From Tundrisphaera lichenicola (lineage in GTDB: Bacteria; Planctomycetota; Planctomycetia; Isosphaerales; Isosphaeraceae): 64,000 nt of DNA. The stretch spans positions 5,394,001-5,458,000 of the forward strand of contig NZ_CP195106.1 of the NCBI RefSeq assembly GCF_051175385.1. Reading direction: 5' to 3'. The translations under genes were made by a program, and so were the position numbers. Below the pieces are notes generated by a model. It worked only from the letters and a program-made list of their open reading frames with translations. It did not search any database and was not told the DNA's origin. Positions 18,849 through 28,046 of the stretch are shown piece by piece (the first letter of the stretch is position 1; each line of letters starts with the position of its first letter).

Positions 18849-19352
18849 TCATCCGGAGACGCCCGGATTTCCGCCCAGACGTCGGACCTCGCCTTCCAGG
18901 GCAGTGACTCGTTGTTGTAGCGCGGCGATCTCGCCTCGAAGTTTTTCTCCTCGCTCGTAATCGCCGATCAGCCTTTCATACTCCTGAGCCGCTTGGCGGA
19001 CGGCGTCGAGCAATTCCTCGGGCTGCCAGGGCTTCTTGAGGAATTGATAGACATGCCCCTGATTGATCGCGGCGATGATCGACTCGAGGTCGGCGTAGCC
19101 GGTGAAGAGCATCCGGACCGCCTGGGGATTCTTCGCCTTGACCCGAGTCAGGAGCTCGACCCCGGAGACCTGGGGCATCCGCTGATCGGTCATGATGATG
19201 TGCACTTCCTCCTCCTGCATCAGCCGGAACCCATCCTGACCGCTGTGAGCCTTCAGCACGCGGAACTCACGTCGCAGCAAGTCGTGGACCGAGTCGCAGA
19301 CGTCCGGCTCGTCGTCGACGATCAGAAGGGTGTACTTGGCGGGTGCTTGCAT
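18849..19352 (-). CDS. Response regulator, REC plus coiled coil
   Basis: 167 residues from the ATG at 19352 (GGAG about 10 nt upstream). REC has acidic residues D13/D14, phospho-acceptor D56 in MTDQRMPQVSG, and KKPWQPEELLDAV. The C-terminal 45 residues (YERLIGDYERGEKLRGEIAALQQRVTALEGE) form a heptad-patterned coiled coil. There is no output domain. It resembles the two downstream REC domains in the LFTGYAD and KPW motifs, pointing to a family expansion. It follows the PAS kinase gene by 79 bp and is probably its direct partner. Confidence 0.88.
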   Translation of the reverse strand: MQAPAKYTLLIVDDEPDVCDSVHDLLRREFRVLKAHSGQDGFRLMQEEEVHIIMTDQRMPQVSGVELLTRVKAKNPQAVRMLFTGYADLESIIAAINQGHVYQFLKKPWQPEELLDAVRQAAQEYERLIGDYERGEKLRGEIAALQQRVTALEGEVRRLGGNPGVSG

Positions 19353-19431
19353 CGGGATCTGGCTCCGGTCGTCGCATACTGGGCGAATTCGAGGTTTTGA
19401 TGAGTCCGAAAGGCGATCGACTCCGCCCACT

Positions 19432-22065
19432 TCACGCTTTCTTGGAGGGATACAACGGGAGGAAGATACGAAATCGCGTCCCGTTGCCAACTTCACTTTC
19501 GACCTCGATCCGTCCCCCGTGACCGGCGATGATCCCATGACTGATCGAAAGGCCAAGCCCGGTCCCCTCCCCGGCCGATTTCGTCGTGTAGAAGGGGTCG
19601 AACAATTTTGAGAGTGACTCAGGCGCGATTCCCGGGCCATTGTCACCGATCATGATGAGGAACGAATCCCCAACTTCCTGAGTGACCACTTCGATCCGCC
19701 CACCTTCACCGCGTCCCATGCTCTCGATCGCCTGAATCGCGTTGACCAATAAATTGAGGACCACCTGACCGATCTGCGATGCTAGGCAGTGGACTGCCGA
19801 GCGAGACTCGTGCTTCTCGATGATCTTGATGCCGCCCCTCTGAAGGCGGCCCCGAACCATCTCAAGCGACGGAAGTATCAGCTCCGAAATCACGACCGGT
19901 TCCATCTTCGGGGGCGAGGTTCGGGCCAATCCCCGAAGGTTCTGGACGATTGCGGCAACCCTCTGGATCCCCTCTCGAGTCCTGGAGAGCATCCGCTCCA
20001 GGTTGGAACGAACGTAAGGCCAGTCGAGGTCATCGCTCAGCGCCTGGATCATCCGGAGGCGCTCGGGATCGAGCTGGGCGATCGCCCCTTGAGCTTCTTG
20101 ATAGAGATCCATCATCGCCAGGACGCCCTTGAAGTCGCGTTCCAGGACGGCCAGATTATTCCCCACGTAGGCCAGCGGGTTATTGATCTCGTGTGCGATA
20201 CCCGCGCTCAGCAGGCCGATCGACGCCAGCTTCTCCGATTGGACGAGCATCGCCCGCATCCGATGACTCTCGGTCTGATCGCGAATCGAGCCGATGAACT
20301 GGAATTCCCCGTCAAATTCCACCGCGCTGAGCGAGAGTTCCAGCGGGAATTCCTCGCCGTCCTTGCGAAGTCCGGTCAGTTCGACGGTATGGCCGATGAC
20401 CCGAGACTCGCCGCATTCGAGGTAATTTCCCAGGCCAAGGTGGTAGGAATCGCGGAGTGCCATCGGCATCAGGTCGGAGAGAGGCCTGCCGATGATCTCG
20501 TCCGCTCCATAGCCGAACGTCCGCTCGGCGGCCGGGTTGAAAAGCGTGATCCGACCCAATCCGTCGGCCACAACAACAGCATCGTGCGATCCTTCGGTTA
20601 AAAGGCGATACCGAGCCTCCGACCGAACCAGGTCTCGATTTTTCGCCTCGATCGCTCGGGCGTTCCGGGCCTCGGCCTCCTCATACTGCCGATGGGCCTC
20701 CTCCAGGGCTTTCCGCTCGGTGATGTCGCGGCAGACGGCCAGCACTGCAGTCTGGTCCTCCAGCTGGATCATCGAAGTGCTGATATCGACCGGAAGCACT
20801 CGACCATCGCTGGTCCGGTGTCGCCCTTCGAAAACGATGTGACGCCGATCAAGTTGTCTCCGGAGTCGCTCCCTGAATCCGATGGAGAATTCCGGGTCAT
20901 CGACGTCAAACGTGGTTAAAGTCAGAAATTCATCTCGGGTGTATCCGAGCCGTCGACAGGCCGCCGGATTGGCGTCCAGGATGTGGCCATCCAGGTCGTG
21001 CACGAAGACGATGTCCTCGATCCCATCGAAAAGGGCCCGAGCGCGACGCTCCGAGGCCATCAAGGCCGCTTCGATCTGAGTCCTCGAGGTAATATCTTCG
21101 ATCGTACTTCGGATTCCGATGATCCGACCGGAATCATCCAATCGGTGACGCTCGACGATCGCGACGACGAGTTGCCGACCATCCCGACATTGATAGGTCC
21201 TCTGGATTGGAACCAGCGGGCGTTCCCCTCGAAGCTTCTCCATCACGGCCGTCTTGGCGATTTCCCGGGATTCCTCGGCCAGGAAATCGACCACGGGATG
21301 GCCAAGCATCTCGGAACGATCGTAACCCAACATCTCGCATTCGGTCTGGTTGATCGCGGCGATCCGTCCTTCCAGATCGATTTCGTGATATCCGAAAGGG
21401 GCCTCGTCGTAGAGTCGTCGAAATCTCTCCTCCGACTCACGCAAGGCGAACTCGGCCAGCTTTCGCTCCGTGGTCTCGGTCACGAACGAGTAATAACCCC
21501 GGATCTGCCCATCCTCGTCCCGGTCCAGGTCGACCACGGCCTCGACCGGGACGATTCGGCCATCCTTCCGTCGGTATTCTTTCTCGTAGCGAACCGAGTG
21601 TCCGGTCCGGAGAAGCTCCGCCAGGGCCTTTCGTCCGGGCTCGATCCACCGTTCCGGGGTGATGTCGGCGATCGTCATCCCCACAAGTTCTTCGGGAAGA
21701 TAACCGACCATCTCCGAGAATGCAGGATTGACCAGGACGAACCGAAGATCCATGTCGACCGCCACGAAGGGTTGAGCGGTCGATTCGATGAGTCGGAAGA
21801 AAAATCGGGCCTGGGCATCCAACGACGGGAGCTTCACGGGCTTCGGCCCTCGCAGGGCAAGGCGACCGGGTTCAGAACGAGAAAAGTCCCCATTTCCCGG
21901 CGATTCGGCGGTCCGCCGGAATATCGAGGGCCTGGTTGAGAATCTGAGAAAACCGCTTCGATAGGCAGTCTCAGGGATTTCGGCTCGACCTGGTCGAGCA
22001 GTCCCTTGGCCCGGTCGCACCCGGGCAGGACTTGACCCGTGGCAATGACCTCTCCACCATATCAT
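19432..22065 (-). CDS. Multi-PAS sensor histidine kinase
   Basis: Up to 877 residues; the first 75 or so are weakly conserved and a later start is possible, but the divergent ferredoxin gene at 22123 limits the start to about 22065. Four PAS domains occur in order (beginning near RFFFRLIESTAQPFVAVD, RRLYDEAPFGYHEID, RALFDGIEDIVFVHD and YRLLTEGSHDAVVVAD), with PAC-type ends such as EDITSRTQIEA. HisKA has H625 in AHEINNPLAY; HATPase_c has VLNLLVNAIQAIE, IGDNGPGI and GTGLGLSISHGI. It has no TM segments, so it senses a cytoplasmic or redox signal. It heads the signalling block running to 16067. Confidence 0.9.
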   Translation of the reverse strand: MIWWRGHCHGSSPARVRPGQGTARPGRAEIPETAYRSGFLRFSTRPSIFRRTAESPGNGDFSRSEPGRLALRGPKPVKLPSLDAQARFFFRLIESTAQPFVAVDMDLRFVLVNPAFSEMVGYLPEELVGMTIADITPERWIEPGRKALAELLRTGHSVRYEKEYRRKDGRIVPVEAVVDLDRDEDGQIRGYYSFVTETTERKLAEFALRESEERFRRLYDEAPFGYHEIDLEGRIAAINQTECEMLGYDRSEMLGHPVVDFLAEESREIAKTAVMEKLRGERPLVPIQRTYQCRDGRQLVVAIVERHRLDDSGRIIGIRSTIEDITSRTQIEAALMASERRARALFDGIEDIVFVHDLDGHILDANPAACRRLGYTRDEFLTLTTFDVDDPEFSIGFRERLRRQLDRRHIVFEGRHRTSDGRVLPVDISTSMIQLEDQTAVLAVCRDITERKALEEAHRQYEEAEARNARAIEAKNRDLVRSEARYRLLTEGSHDAVVVADGLGRITLFNPAAERTFGYGADEIIGRPLSDLMPMALRDSYHLGLGNYLECGESRVIGHTVELTGLRKDGEEFPLELSLSAVEFDGEFQFIGSIRDQTESHRMRAMLVQSEKLASIGLLSAGIAHEINNPLAYVGNNLAVLERDFKGVLAMMDLYQEAQGAIAQLDPERLRMIQALSDDLDWPYVRSNLERMLSRTREGIQRVAAIVQNLRGLARTSPPKMEPVVISELILPSLEMVRGRLQRGGIKIIEKHESRSAVHCLASQIGQVVLNLLVNAIQAIESMGRGEGGRIEVVTQEVGDSFLIMIGDNGPGIAPESLSKLFDPFYTTKSAGEGTGLGLSISHGIIAGHGGRIEVESEVGNGTRFRIFLPLYPSKKA

Positions 22066-22122
22066 CGCCGAGTCGCGAAGGCCAATGTAGCCCTCCCCCG
22101 CATTCCAGAGCCCCGGACCATC

Positions 22123-22476
22123 ATGCCCGCCTACACGCACCACATTTTCGTCTGCGGGAACGCTCGGGAAGCCGACCATCCTCGAGGAAGTTGCGATCCC
22201 GAGGGGAGGCAGTCGCTTCGCGATGCCTTCCGGAAAGCGTTGAAGGATGCCGGGGTTGCTCGTACCACCCGGGCCAACCACGCTGGTTGTCTCGACCAAT
22301 GTGAACATGGACCGGTCGTCGCGATCTATCCGCAGGGGGTCTGGTATGGCCAGGTGAGGCCCGAGGACGTGCCCCGGATCGTGAACCGGACAATCGTGAA
22401 TGGCGAGATCCTGGAAGATCTCGCGATCGCGAATGACTGCCTGAACAATCCCGACTGCCCGCATCGGACCCGTTGA
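22123..22476 (+). CDS. [2Fe-2S] thioredoxin-like ferredoxin
   Basis: 117 residues from the ATG at 22123. The Cys pattern fits a Shethna/NuoE-type [2Fe-2S] protein: Cys in FVCGN, Cys in RGSCDPEG 12 residues later, and the pair in AGCLDQCEHGP. The sequence YPQGVWYGQVRPEDV is typical of bacterial members annotated as (2Fe-2S) ferredoxin domain-containing proteins. An in-frame ATG at 22039 exists but would add a poorly conserved Pro/Arg-rich tail. Its stop is 1 bp before the panC ATG, so the genes are coupled. The redox partner is unknown. Confidence 0.85.
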   Translation: MPAYTHHIFVCGNAREADHPRGSCDPEGRQSLRDAFRKALKDAGVARTTRANHAGCLDQCEHGPVVAIYPQGVWYGQVRPEDVPRIVNRTIVNGEILEDLAIANDCLNNPDCPHRTR

Positions 22477-22477
22477 G

Positions 22478-23347
22478 ATGATGCTCTCCCCGATCAAGAC
22501 TCTGACTACCATCGCCGAAGTTCGACGGGCTGTCGCTGATGTCCGTCGCTCCGGCCGGTCGATCGGGCTCGTCCCGACGATGGGAGCGCTGCACGATGGC
22601 CACCTCCGACTGGTCGAACAGGCCCGAAGTCACTCGGACTTCGTGGTCGTCTCCAGCTTCGTGAATCCCACCCAGTTCGGCCCCAATGAGGATTTTCGAA
22701 GCTACCCGAGGACGCCGGAGGCCGATGCAGACCTTTGCGCGCGGGGCGGGGCCGATCTGATCTTCGCCCCCGAGGTCGGTGAGATGTACCCGGTGGGTCC
22801 GTCCTCGACCACAGTCGATGTTTCGACCCTCTCCCGACTCCTGGAAGGAGCCAGCCGGCCCGGTCATTTCGCGGGCGTGGCGACGGTGGTCCTGAAGTTG
22901 TTCCAAATCGCCATTCCCGACCAAGCCTACTTTGGCACTAAAGATTATCAACAGCTCCTTGTCATCCGAAAAATGGTCGATGACCTGAACGTTCCGGTGG
23001 AGATCGTGCCGGTCCAGACCGTCCGAGAGCCGGATGGGTTGGCGATGAGCAGCCGGAACCGTTATCTCGACGTTGAGCAGAGGCGAGCGGCCGTGATCCT
23101 CTGGATCTCCCTGAAGCAGGCCGCCAAGGCCGTTCAGGAAGGGGAACGAGATGCCGAGCGGATTCGACAGATTCTCCGCGAATCGGTAGGATCAGAGCCC
23201 CTGGCGCGGCTGGATTACGCGGAAGTGGCCGACTCCGAGACCCTGGAACCAGCACGAGCGGTCGGGCCCGGATCTCGGACCGTCGCCTTGCTGGCGGTGC
23301 GGGTCGGCCCCGCCCGACTCATCGACAACGCCCCCTTGCCCGGTTGA
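22478..23347 (+). CDS. panC: Pantothenate synthetase
   Basis: 289 residues, the usual family length. It joins pantoate and beta-alanine using ATP in the last step of pantothenate (vitamin B5, CoA precursor) synthesis in the cytoplasm. Signatures: PTMGALHDGHLRLV (HIGH-like nucleotide site), SSFVNPTQFGPNEDF, FAGVATVVLKLF, AYFGTKDYQQ (KDYQQ) and REPDGLAMSSRNRYL (KMSKS-like). The ATG at 22478 is followed by a second ATG. It overlaps the ferredoxin operon and is followed by lgt after 32 bp. Confidence 0.97.
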   Translation: MMLSPIKTLTTIAEVRRAVADVRRSGRSIGLVPTMGALHDGHLRLVEQARSHSDFVVVSSFVNPTQFGPNEDFRSYPRTPEADADLCARGGADLIFAPEVGEMYPVGPSSTTVDVSTLSRLLEGASRPGHFAGVATVVLKLFQIAIPDQAYFGTKDYQQLLVIRKMVDDLNVPVEIVPVQTVREPDGLAMSSRNRYLDVEQRRAAVILWISLKQAAKAVQEGERDAERIRQILRESVGSEPLARLDYAEVADSETLEPARAVGPGSRTVALLAVRVGPARLIDNAPLPG

Positions 23348-23379
23348 ATCGCGACCGAACCGGAAGTACGAGGCCAATC

Positions 23380-24228
23380 ATGAGGCAGATTCTCTTCGAG
23401 GTTCCCGGTATCGGGGTGAAAATCTTCGGCTACGGCCTGATGCTCTTCTTCGCCTTCCTGGCCTCGATGAACCTCGCCGCCTGGCGGGCCCGTCGGGAGA
23501 AGATCGACCCCGAAATCGTCTACGATCTGGCCCTGTACGTCTTCCTCGGGGGCTTGATCGGAGCGAGGGGATTTTACGTTGGTCAGTACTGGGGAACGCG
23601 GATTCACTCGTTCTGGGAGATCTTCCAGATCTGGAACGGGGGGATCGTCCTTTACGGGAGTATCATCGGAGGGACGGCCGCGTTCCTGGTCTATCGCCTC
23701 ATCCGGCCCTTCCCGCTCCGGCCGATGCTGGACGTGATCGCCCCGTCGCTGGCCCTTGGGATTGCCATCGGCAGGCTCGGCTGTTTCCTGAACGGATGCT
23801 GCTACGGGGACACTTGCGATTTGCCCTGGGCCGTCTCGTTCCCCAAGCTCTCACCCCCCTGGCAGGCCGAGGTCAGCCGTCACCTGATCCCGCCCAATGC
23901 CGAACATTCCCTCGCCCTCCATCCCACCCAGCTCTACTCGACGATCGACGGATTGATCCTGACCCTCCTGCTCTCCGCCTATTACCCGCTCCGTCGGCGC
24001 GATGGTGAGGTCATGGGGTTGCTTATGATCACCTATCCGGTCACGCGCTACCTGGTCGAACACCTTCGAAATGACGAAGGTATCTTCTTCGCCGGGATGA
24101 CAATATCGCAGCTGATCAGCGTGGGCCTGATGGCGTCGGGAGTCATCTACTGGGTCTGGCTCTCGCGCCTACCTCGCGAACGTTTCGCCGATCAACTCGA
24201 GCCGAGCGAGTTGCAAGCCGTCTCCTGA
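23380..24228 (+). CDS. lgt: Prolipoprotein diacylglyceryl transferase
   Basis: 282 residues from the ATG at 23380 (GAGG about 7 nt upstream). An integral inner-membrane enzyme that moves diacylglycerol from phosphatidylglycerol to the lipobox Cys of prolipoproteins. Visible motifs: YGLMLFFAFLA (first TM), GGLIGARGFYV, WNGGIVLYGSIIGG, the Lgt signature GRLGCFLNGCCYGD, LHPTQLYS and RYLVEHLRNDEG. Length and topology (about seven TM) are normal. It sits third in the ferredoxin-panC-lgt operon. Confidence 0.97.
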   Translation: MRQILFEVPGIGVKIFGYGLMLFFAFLASMNLAAWRARREKIDPEIVYDLALYVFLGGLIGARGFYVGQYWGTRIHSFWEIFQIWNGGIVLYGSIIGGTAAFLVYRLIRPFPLRPMLDVIAPSLALGIAIGRLGCFLNGCCYGDTCDLPWAVSFPKLSPPWQAEVSRHLIPPNAEHSLALHPTQLYSTIDGLILTLLLSAYYPLRRRDGEVMGLLMITYPVTRYLVEHLRNDEGIFFAGMTISQLISVGLMASGVIYWVWLSRLPRERFADQLEPSELQAVS

Positions 24229-24267
24229 TGGATCGGTTCCGAGCTGATATAACGCAGGAAGACCGTC

Positions 24268-26643
24268 TCAAGCCTCGGCGGCGACAGGTAGCTGGTTCCG
24301 GGCCTTCTTCAGACGTTCGCCCAGAGTAAGGCACGCGGGCAATAGTAGGATGTTGCCGATCGTGCTCCCCGCTGTGGCGATGGCCACCATCGCCCCGAAG
24401 TTCGAGAAGGGAGTGAATTCGCTGAATCGAAGCGCCAGAAATCCAACCGCGACAGCGATACTCGAGAGCAGAACACCGGGGCCGGTAACGGCATAGCTGG
24501 CGAACAGACTCTCGCGAAATGGCTCCGATCGTCGGTACCGATGGAACTGGAGTAAACAGTGGAAGGTGTCATCCACGGATAGTCCAAGGGCCACGCTGGC
24601 CACCAGGGCCGTCGCCAGATCCAGCTTGATCCCCATCCACCCCATCAAGCCGAGGACCAGGGCCACCGACAGGAGCGTGGGTAGGATGGCCAGGCAGGCC
24701 AGGACCGGACCTCGAAGGGCGATCGCGAGCATCAGTAGAATACCGACCACGGACCAGGTAAACGTGGTCCATTGAGTCCGGATCACTCCTTCGGTCGTCT
24801 TGGTCATCAAGAATGAGAGGCCCGTCAAAAAGGTCTCCGGTCCGAAGGCGGCACGGGCCTGAGTCGTGGCTCGATCGAAGATGGCCGACTTGTCCGAGGC
24901 TGGTTGTTGCTCGACCAGACGGACCAGGATTCGGGCTTCTTTTGCCCGCGAGTTCCAGAATCCCTGGAGTAGTTCGGCCTGCGGAGAGCTCGAGATCAGG
25001 TCGATTTTCGTCGCCAGGATCCGGTTCGCCGATTCCTCCGGAAGCGCCGTGATCCGCCGATCGGGATCGAGCACCGTGGCCAACGACAAGACATGCGAAG
25101 CTCCCGGCCGTCCGCCCGATTGGCCGATAAGGCCTTCTTCGACCGACCGAAAACGCTCCAGAGTCGTCGCTGAGATTGTCTCTTCCGCCGGTACGATCAA
25201 CTCGACGACACCGATCCCCCCGAGTCTCGATTCAACCGTCTGGTAGTCGCGCACGACCCGAGTATCAGGCTTGAAGGCATTGATGTAATTCGACTCGTAG
25301 GACAACCTTGTCATTCCCAATGAGATGGGAACGACAGCGACAATGATCGCGATCACGATCCTCGCGGGATGATGGTAAACCCAACCGGTGACCCTTCCGA
25401 CACGCTGGCCGACGCTTGAAGATGTCCCGAGTTTCACAGGGAGATCCAGCCGGAAGGGCGGATTCATCGCAGCCGGCGAGATGACCATAACGAGGAGGGC
25501 CGCCAGTAGGGTGCAAGTACCCATGATCCAACCGAATTGCTGGATCGGGACCACATTGCTCGTCACCAAGGCCCCATAGCCGATCGCACCGGTGATCGCA
25601 CACCAGAAGATGGGAGCAGAGACCGCCTCCAGAGTCTTCCGGGACGCGATCCGGACATCACCCTCTCGCCTCCGTTCATCTCGGAAATGAATGGCCAGGT
25701 GGCTCGCCGCCGGCATCGTCAGGACGATGATCTGGGCCACCAGTGGCCCTCCGGAGAGGGAGAGTTTCATGTTGAAGGTCGCCAGGACCCATTCGGTGGC
25801 CAGCCAGACCACCCATCCTGAGATCAAGGGAACCAACGCCCACCAGAGACTTTTCGTGGCCGTCAGGGTGACAACCCCGATCAAAATCATGCCCACGATC
25901 GCCAGCCGGCGTCCATCAACATCAATGCTATTGAAACCATCGGCCAGGAGGACCGGCGGCCCGACGATCGCCGGGCGAACTAGCTTGTGTTTGGCGGCGA
26001 ATCCGTCGGCTTGCTCTCTGAGTCTCTTGACCGACGACTGAACGTCGAATTCCTCGATTTTCTTGAGACGGACCACGAGCGCTGTGGACTTGGCCTCCGG
26101 ATCGATCAAGGTTCCGACGAAGAGTGGGTGCCTGGTCAATCGGGCCTTGAGATCGGCCAGTCCACGGGCGTCGGCGGATCGGATCGCACCACCGACAGAA
26201 AGGGCACTCGTGCCTTGAAGTCTGAGATTCCGGATCGCCTCCTTCATCGCCCGCTGGGCTCGATCGCGGAAGAATCCCGGAAGCTTGTCCATCTCAATCA
26301 GCGCATCGTCGACCTTCCAGAGCAGCGGCATCGCGTCGAGCGACTCGACCCTTTCGACGCCCGGAATGTCCGCCTCCCCGAGCATCCTCGCCAGTTCCTC
26401 GGCCCGGTCCATCCCTCCGGCCGTGAGCAGGGCGGGATCGTCGTATGAGACAAAGACGAAGTTATCGTCGCCGAAAGCGTCGGAGGCCTTCCGGTAGTCG
26501 AGGATCGCCGGGTCGTCGTCGGCGAAAAAAGATTTGATGGACTGTTCGTAGCTGACCCGCTTGCCCGCGACGATGAGTGCGATTAGAAGCAAGAACACGG
26601 CCATGATCGACAGGCGGCCGGAACGAAGTAAGAGTGAAATCAC
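24268..26643 (-). CDS. MMPL/RND-type exporter
   Basis: 791 residues, GTG start. Twelve TM segments are arranged as one N-terminal TM, a periplasmic loop of about 200 residues, five TM, then the same again; this is the MMPL/HpnN-like half-RND layout. Typical signs are the early FFADDDPAILDYRKASDAFGDD segment, GYGALVTSNVVPIQQFG, and the C-terminal GLSVDDTFHCLLQFHRYRRSEPF motif. Relatives move lipids, hopanoids or siderophore-like molecules across the inner membrane. No partner fusion or outer-membrane protein is adjacent, so the cargo is unknown. Confidence 0.88.
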   Translation of the reverse strand: MISLLLRSGRLSIMAVFLLLIALIVAGKRVSYEQSIKSFFADDDPAILDYRKASDAFGDDNFVFVSYDDPALLTAGGMDRAEELARMLGEADIPGVERVESLDAMPLLWKVDDALIEMDKLPGFFRDRAQRAMKEAIRNLRLQGTSALSVGGAIRSADARGLADLKARLTRHPLFVGTLIDPEAKSTALVVRLKKIEEFDVQSSVKRLREQADGFAAKHKLVRPAIVGPPVLLADGFNSIDVDGRRLAIVGMILIGVVTLTATKSLWWALVPLISGWVVWLATEWVLATFNMKLSLSGGPLVAQIIVLTMPAASHLAIHFRDERRREGDVRIASRKTLEAVSAPIFWCAITGAIGYGALVTSNVVPIQQFGWIMGTCTLLAALLVMVISPAAMNPPFRLDLPVKLGTSSSVGQRVGRVTGWVYHHPARIVIAIIVAVVPISLGMTRLSYESNYINAFKPDTRVVRDYQTVESRLGGIGVVELIVPAEETISATTLERFRSVEEGLIGQSGGRPGASHVLSLATVLDPDRRITALPEESANRILATKIDLISSSPQAELLQGFWNSRAKEARILVRLVEQQPASDKSAIFDRATTQARAAFGPETFLTGLSFLMTKTTEGVIRTQWTTFTWSVVGILLMLAIALRGPVLACLAILPTLLSVALVLGLMGWMGIKLDLATALVASVALGLSVDDTFHCLLQFHRYRRSEPFRESLFASYAVTGPGVLLSSIAVAVGFLALRFSEFTPFSNFGAMVAIATAGSTIGNILLLPACLTLGERLKKARNQLPVAAEA

Positions 26644-26898
26644 AGCAAGATTCGCCTCGGGGATGAGATGGACGGACCTCAGGATCCGTCAATCTCGCGG
26701 AAGGAAACTCGGACGCGGCCGACAATAGGAGTTTTAGGCAAGTGGTCTATCCTTGTCGAGCGAATCGATCGCCAGAACCGACGCCATGGACTCCGATGGC
26801 CTGAACGTCTCGAGATTGCTATTCTCTGAGATAGGTTAACCACCCCTGGAGATCAGCTGACCGACTCGCTTCAATCTGTCCTTCGAAAGATCCGCCTC

Positions 26899-28041
26899 AT
26901 GCCCGGCTCTTTGATCCACGAAATGCTCCGTTCCCGAGAGGTCGAGTGGCTTGGCGCACTCCGACAATTGGTGGAATTCGAGTCGCCAAGTCGCGACAAA
27001 CCGGCCCTCGATCGCCTGGCGGATCGGCTAGTCGAAGGAGCCGAGTCGTTCGGAGGAGAGGTCGAACGATTCGCTAATCCGTCCGGAGGAGACCACCTAC
27101 TCGCCCGGTTCTTCGGTCGAGAAACCTCCGAGAAGCCCATCCTGATCCTGGGTCACTTCGACACGGTCTGGCCGATGGGGACCCTGGCTACGATGCCTTT
27201 CCGCGTCGAATCCGGTAAGGCATTCGGCCCGGGCGTTTTCGACATGAAGGCCAGCCTCATCCTGGTCGACTTCGCGATCGATTCGCTCCGAAAACTCGGA
27301 CTCCAACCTGCCCGACCTGTCGAATTACTCCTGACCTCGGACGAGGAGATCGGCAGCCCGACCTCCCGTTCTCTCATCGAGGATCGGGCCCGAGCGTCCT
27401 CTCATGTCCTGGTCGTCGAACCTCCCTTGACTGATGGCTCCTTGAAGACGGCCCGAAAGGGCGTCGGCGCCTTCAAAATCGAGGTGGAAGGACGGCCAGC
27501 TCACGCGGGCGTCGAGCCCGAGAAGGGCATCAGCGCGATCGAGGAACTTGCGAGGCTGGTCCTCCGCCTTCATGACTTGAACGATCCGGCGGCGGGAATC
27601 TCGGTCAACGTCGGGATTATCGAGGGGGGTACGACGCCGAATGTGGTCGCGGCCCGCGCCTCGGCCCGCATCGACGTCCGGGCCAGAACTCAGTCTCAGG
27701 CACTCGTGCTCGAAGAATCCATCCGTTCCATCGCTCCCGGACATCCCGAGGCAAAACTGACCATCCGGGGCGGATTCAACCGTCCTCCGATGGAACGAAC
27801 CCCGGAAGTGGGAAGGCTATTCGAGTTGGCCCGGTCGCTCGGGCAATCGATCGGCCTTGAACTTGGAGAAGGTTCGACCGGAGGCGGGTCCGACGGCAAT
27901 TTCACGGCTGCGTTGGGTCTCCCCACGCTCGACGGGCTCGGCTGTCGGGGCGCCGGGGCTCACGCCGATCATGAGCAGGTGGAGCTGGAATCGCTCCCGG
28001 AACGCGCTGCCCTCCTGGCTCTGCTACTGTTGAACCTCTAG
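26899..28041 (+). CDS. M20 family metallopeptidase (carboxypeptidase G2-like)
   Basis: 380 residues. A two-zinc exopeptidase fold with all ligands visible: HFDTVWPMG (His and catalytic Asp), GPGVFDMKAS (bridging Asp), SDEEIGSPTSR (catalytic Glu and ligand Glu), VVEPP, and a C-terminal AGAHADHEQVE with the last His ligand. The dimerisation domain sits in the middle (GRPAHAGVEPEKGISAIEE). The DTVWPMGT sequence favours the glutamate carboxypeptidase (CPG2) branch, which cleaves C-terminal Glu from folates or peptides. The next gene follows after 5 bp, suggesting an operon. Confidence 0.9.
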   Translation: MPGSLIHEMLRSREVEWLGALRQLVEFESPSRDKPALDRLADRLVEGAESFGGEVERFANPSGGDHLLARFFGRETSEKPILILGHFDTVWPMGTLATMPFRVESGKAFGPGVFDMKASLILVDFAIDSLRKLGLQPARPVELLLTSDEEIGSPTSRSLIEDRARASSHVLVVEPPLTDGSLKTARKGVGAFKIEVEGRPAHAGVEPEKGISAIEELARLVLRLHDLNDPAAGISVNVGIIEGGTTPNVVAARASARIDVRARTQSQALVLEESIRSIAPGHPEAKLTIRGGFNRPPMERTPEVGRLFELARSLGQSIGLELGEGSTGGGSDGNFTAALGLPTLDGLGCRGAGAHADHEQVELESLPERAALLALLLLNL

Positions 28042-28046
28042 GTGCC

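Noticed and set aside
22065..22512. Upstream extension of the PAS kinase frame
   Set aside because: It would run across the divergent ferredoxin and into panC; both are well supported on the plus strand.
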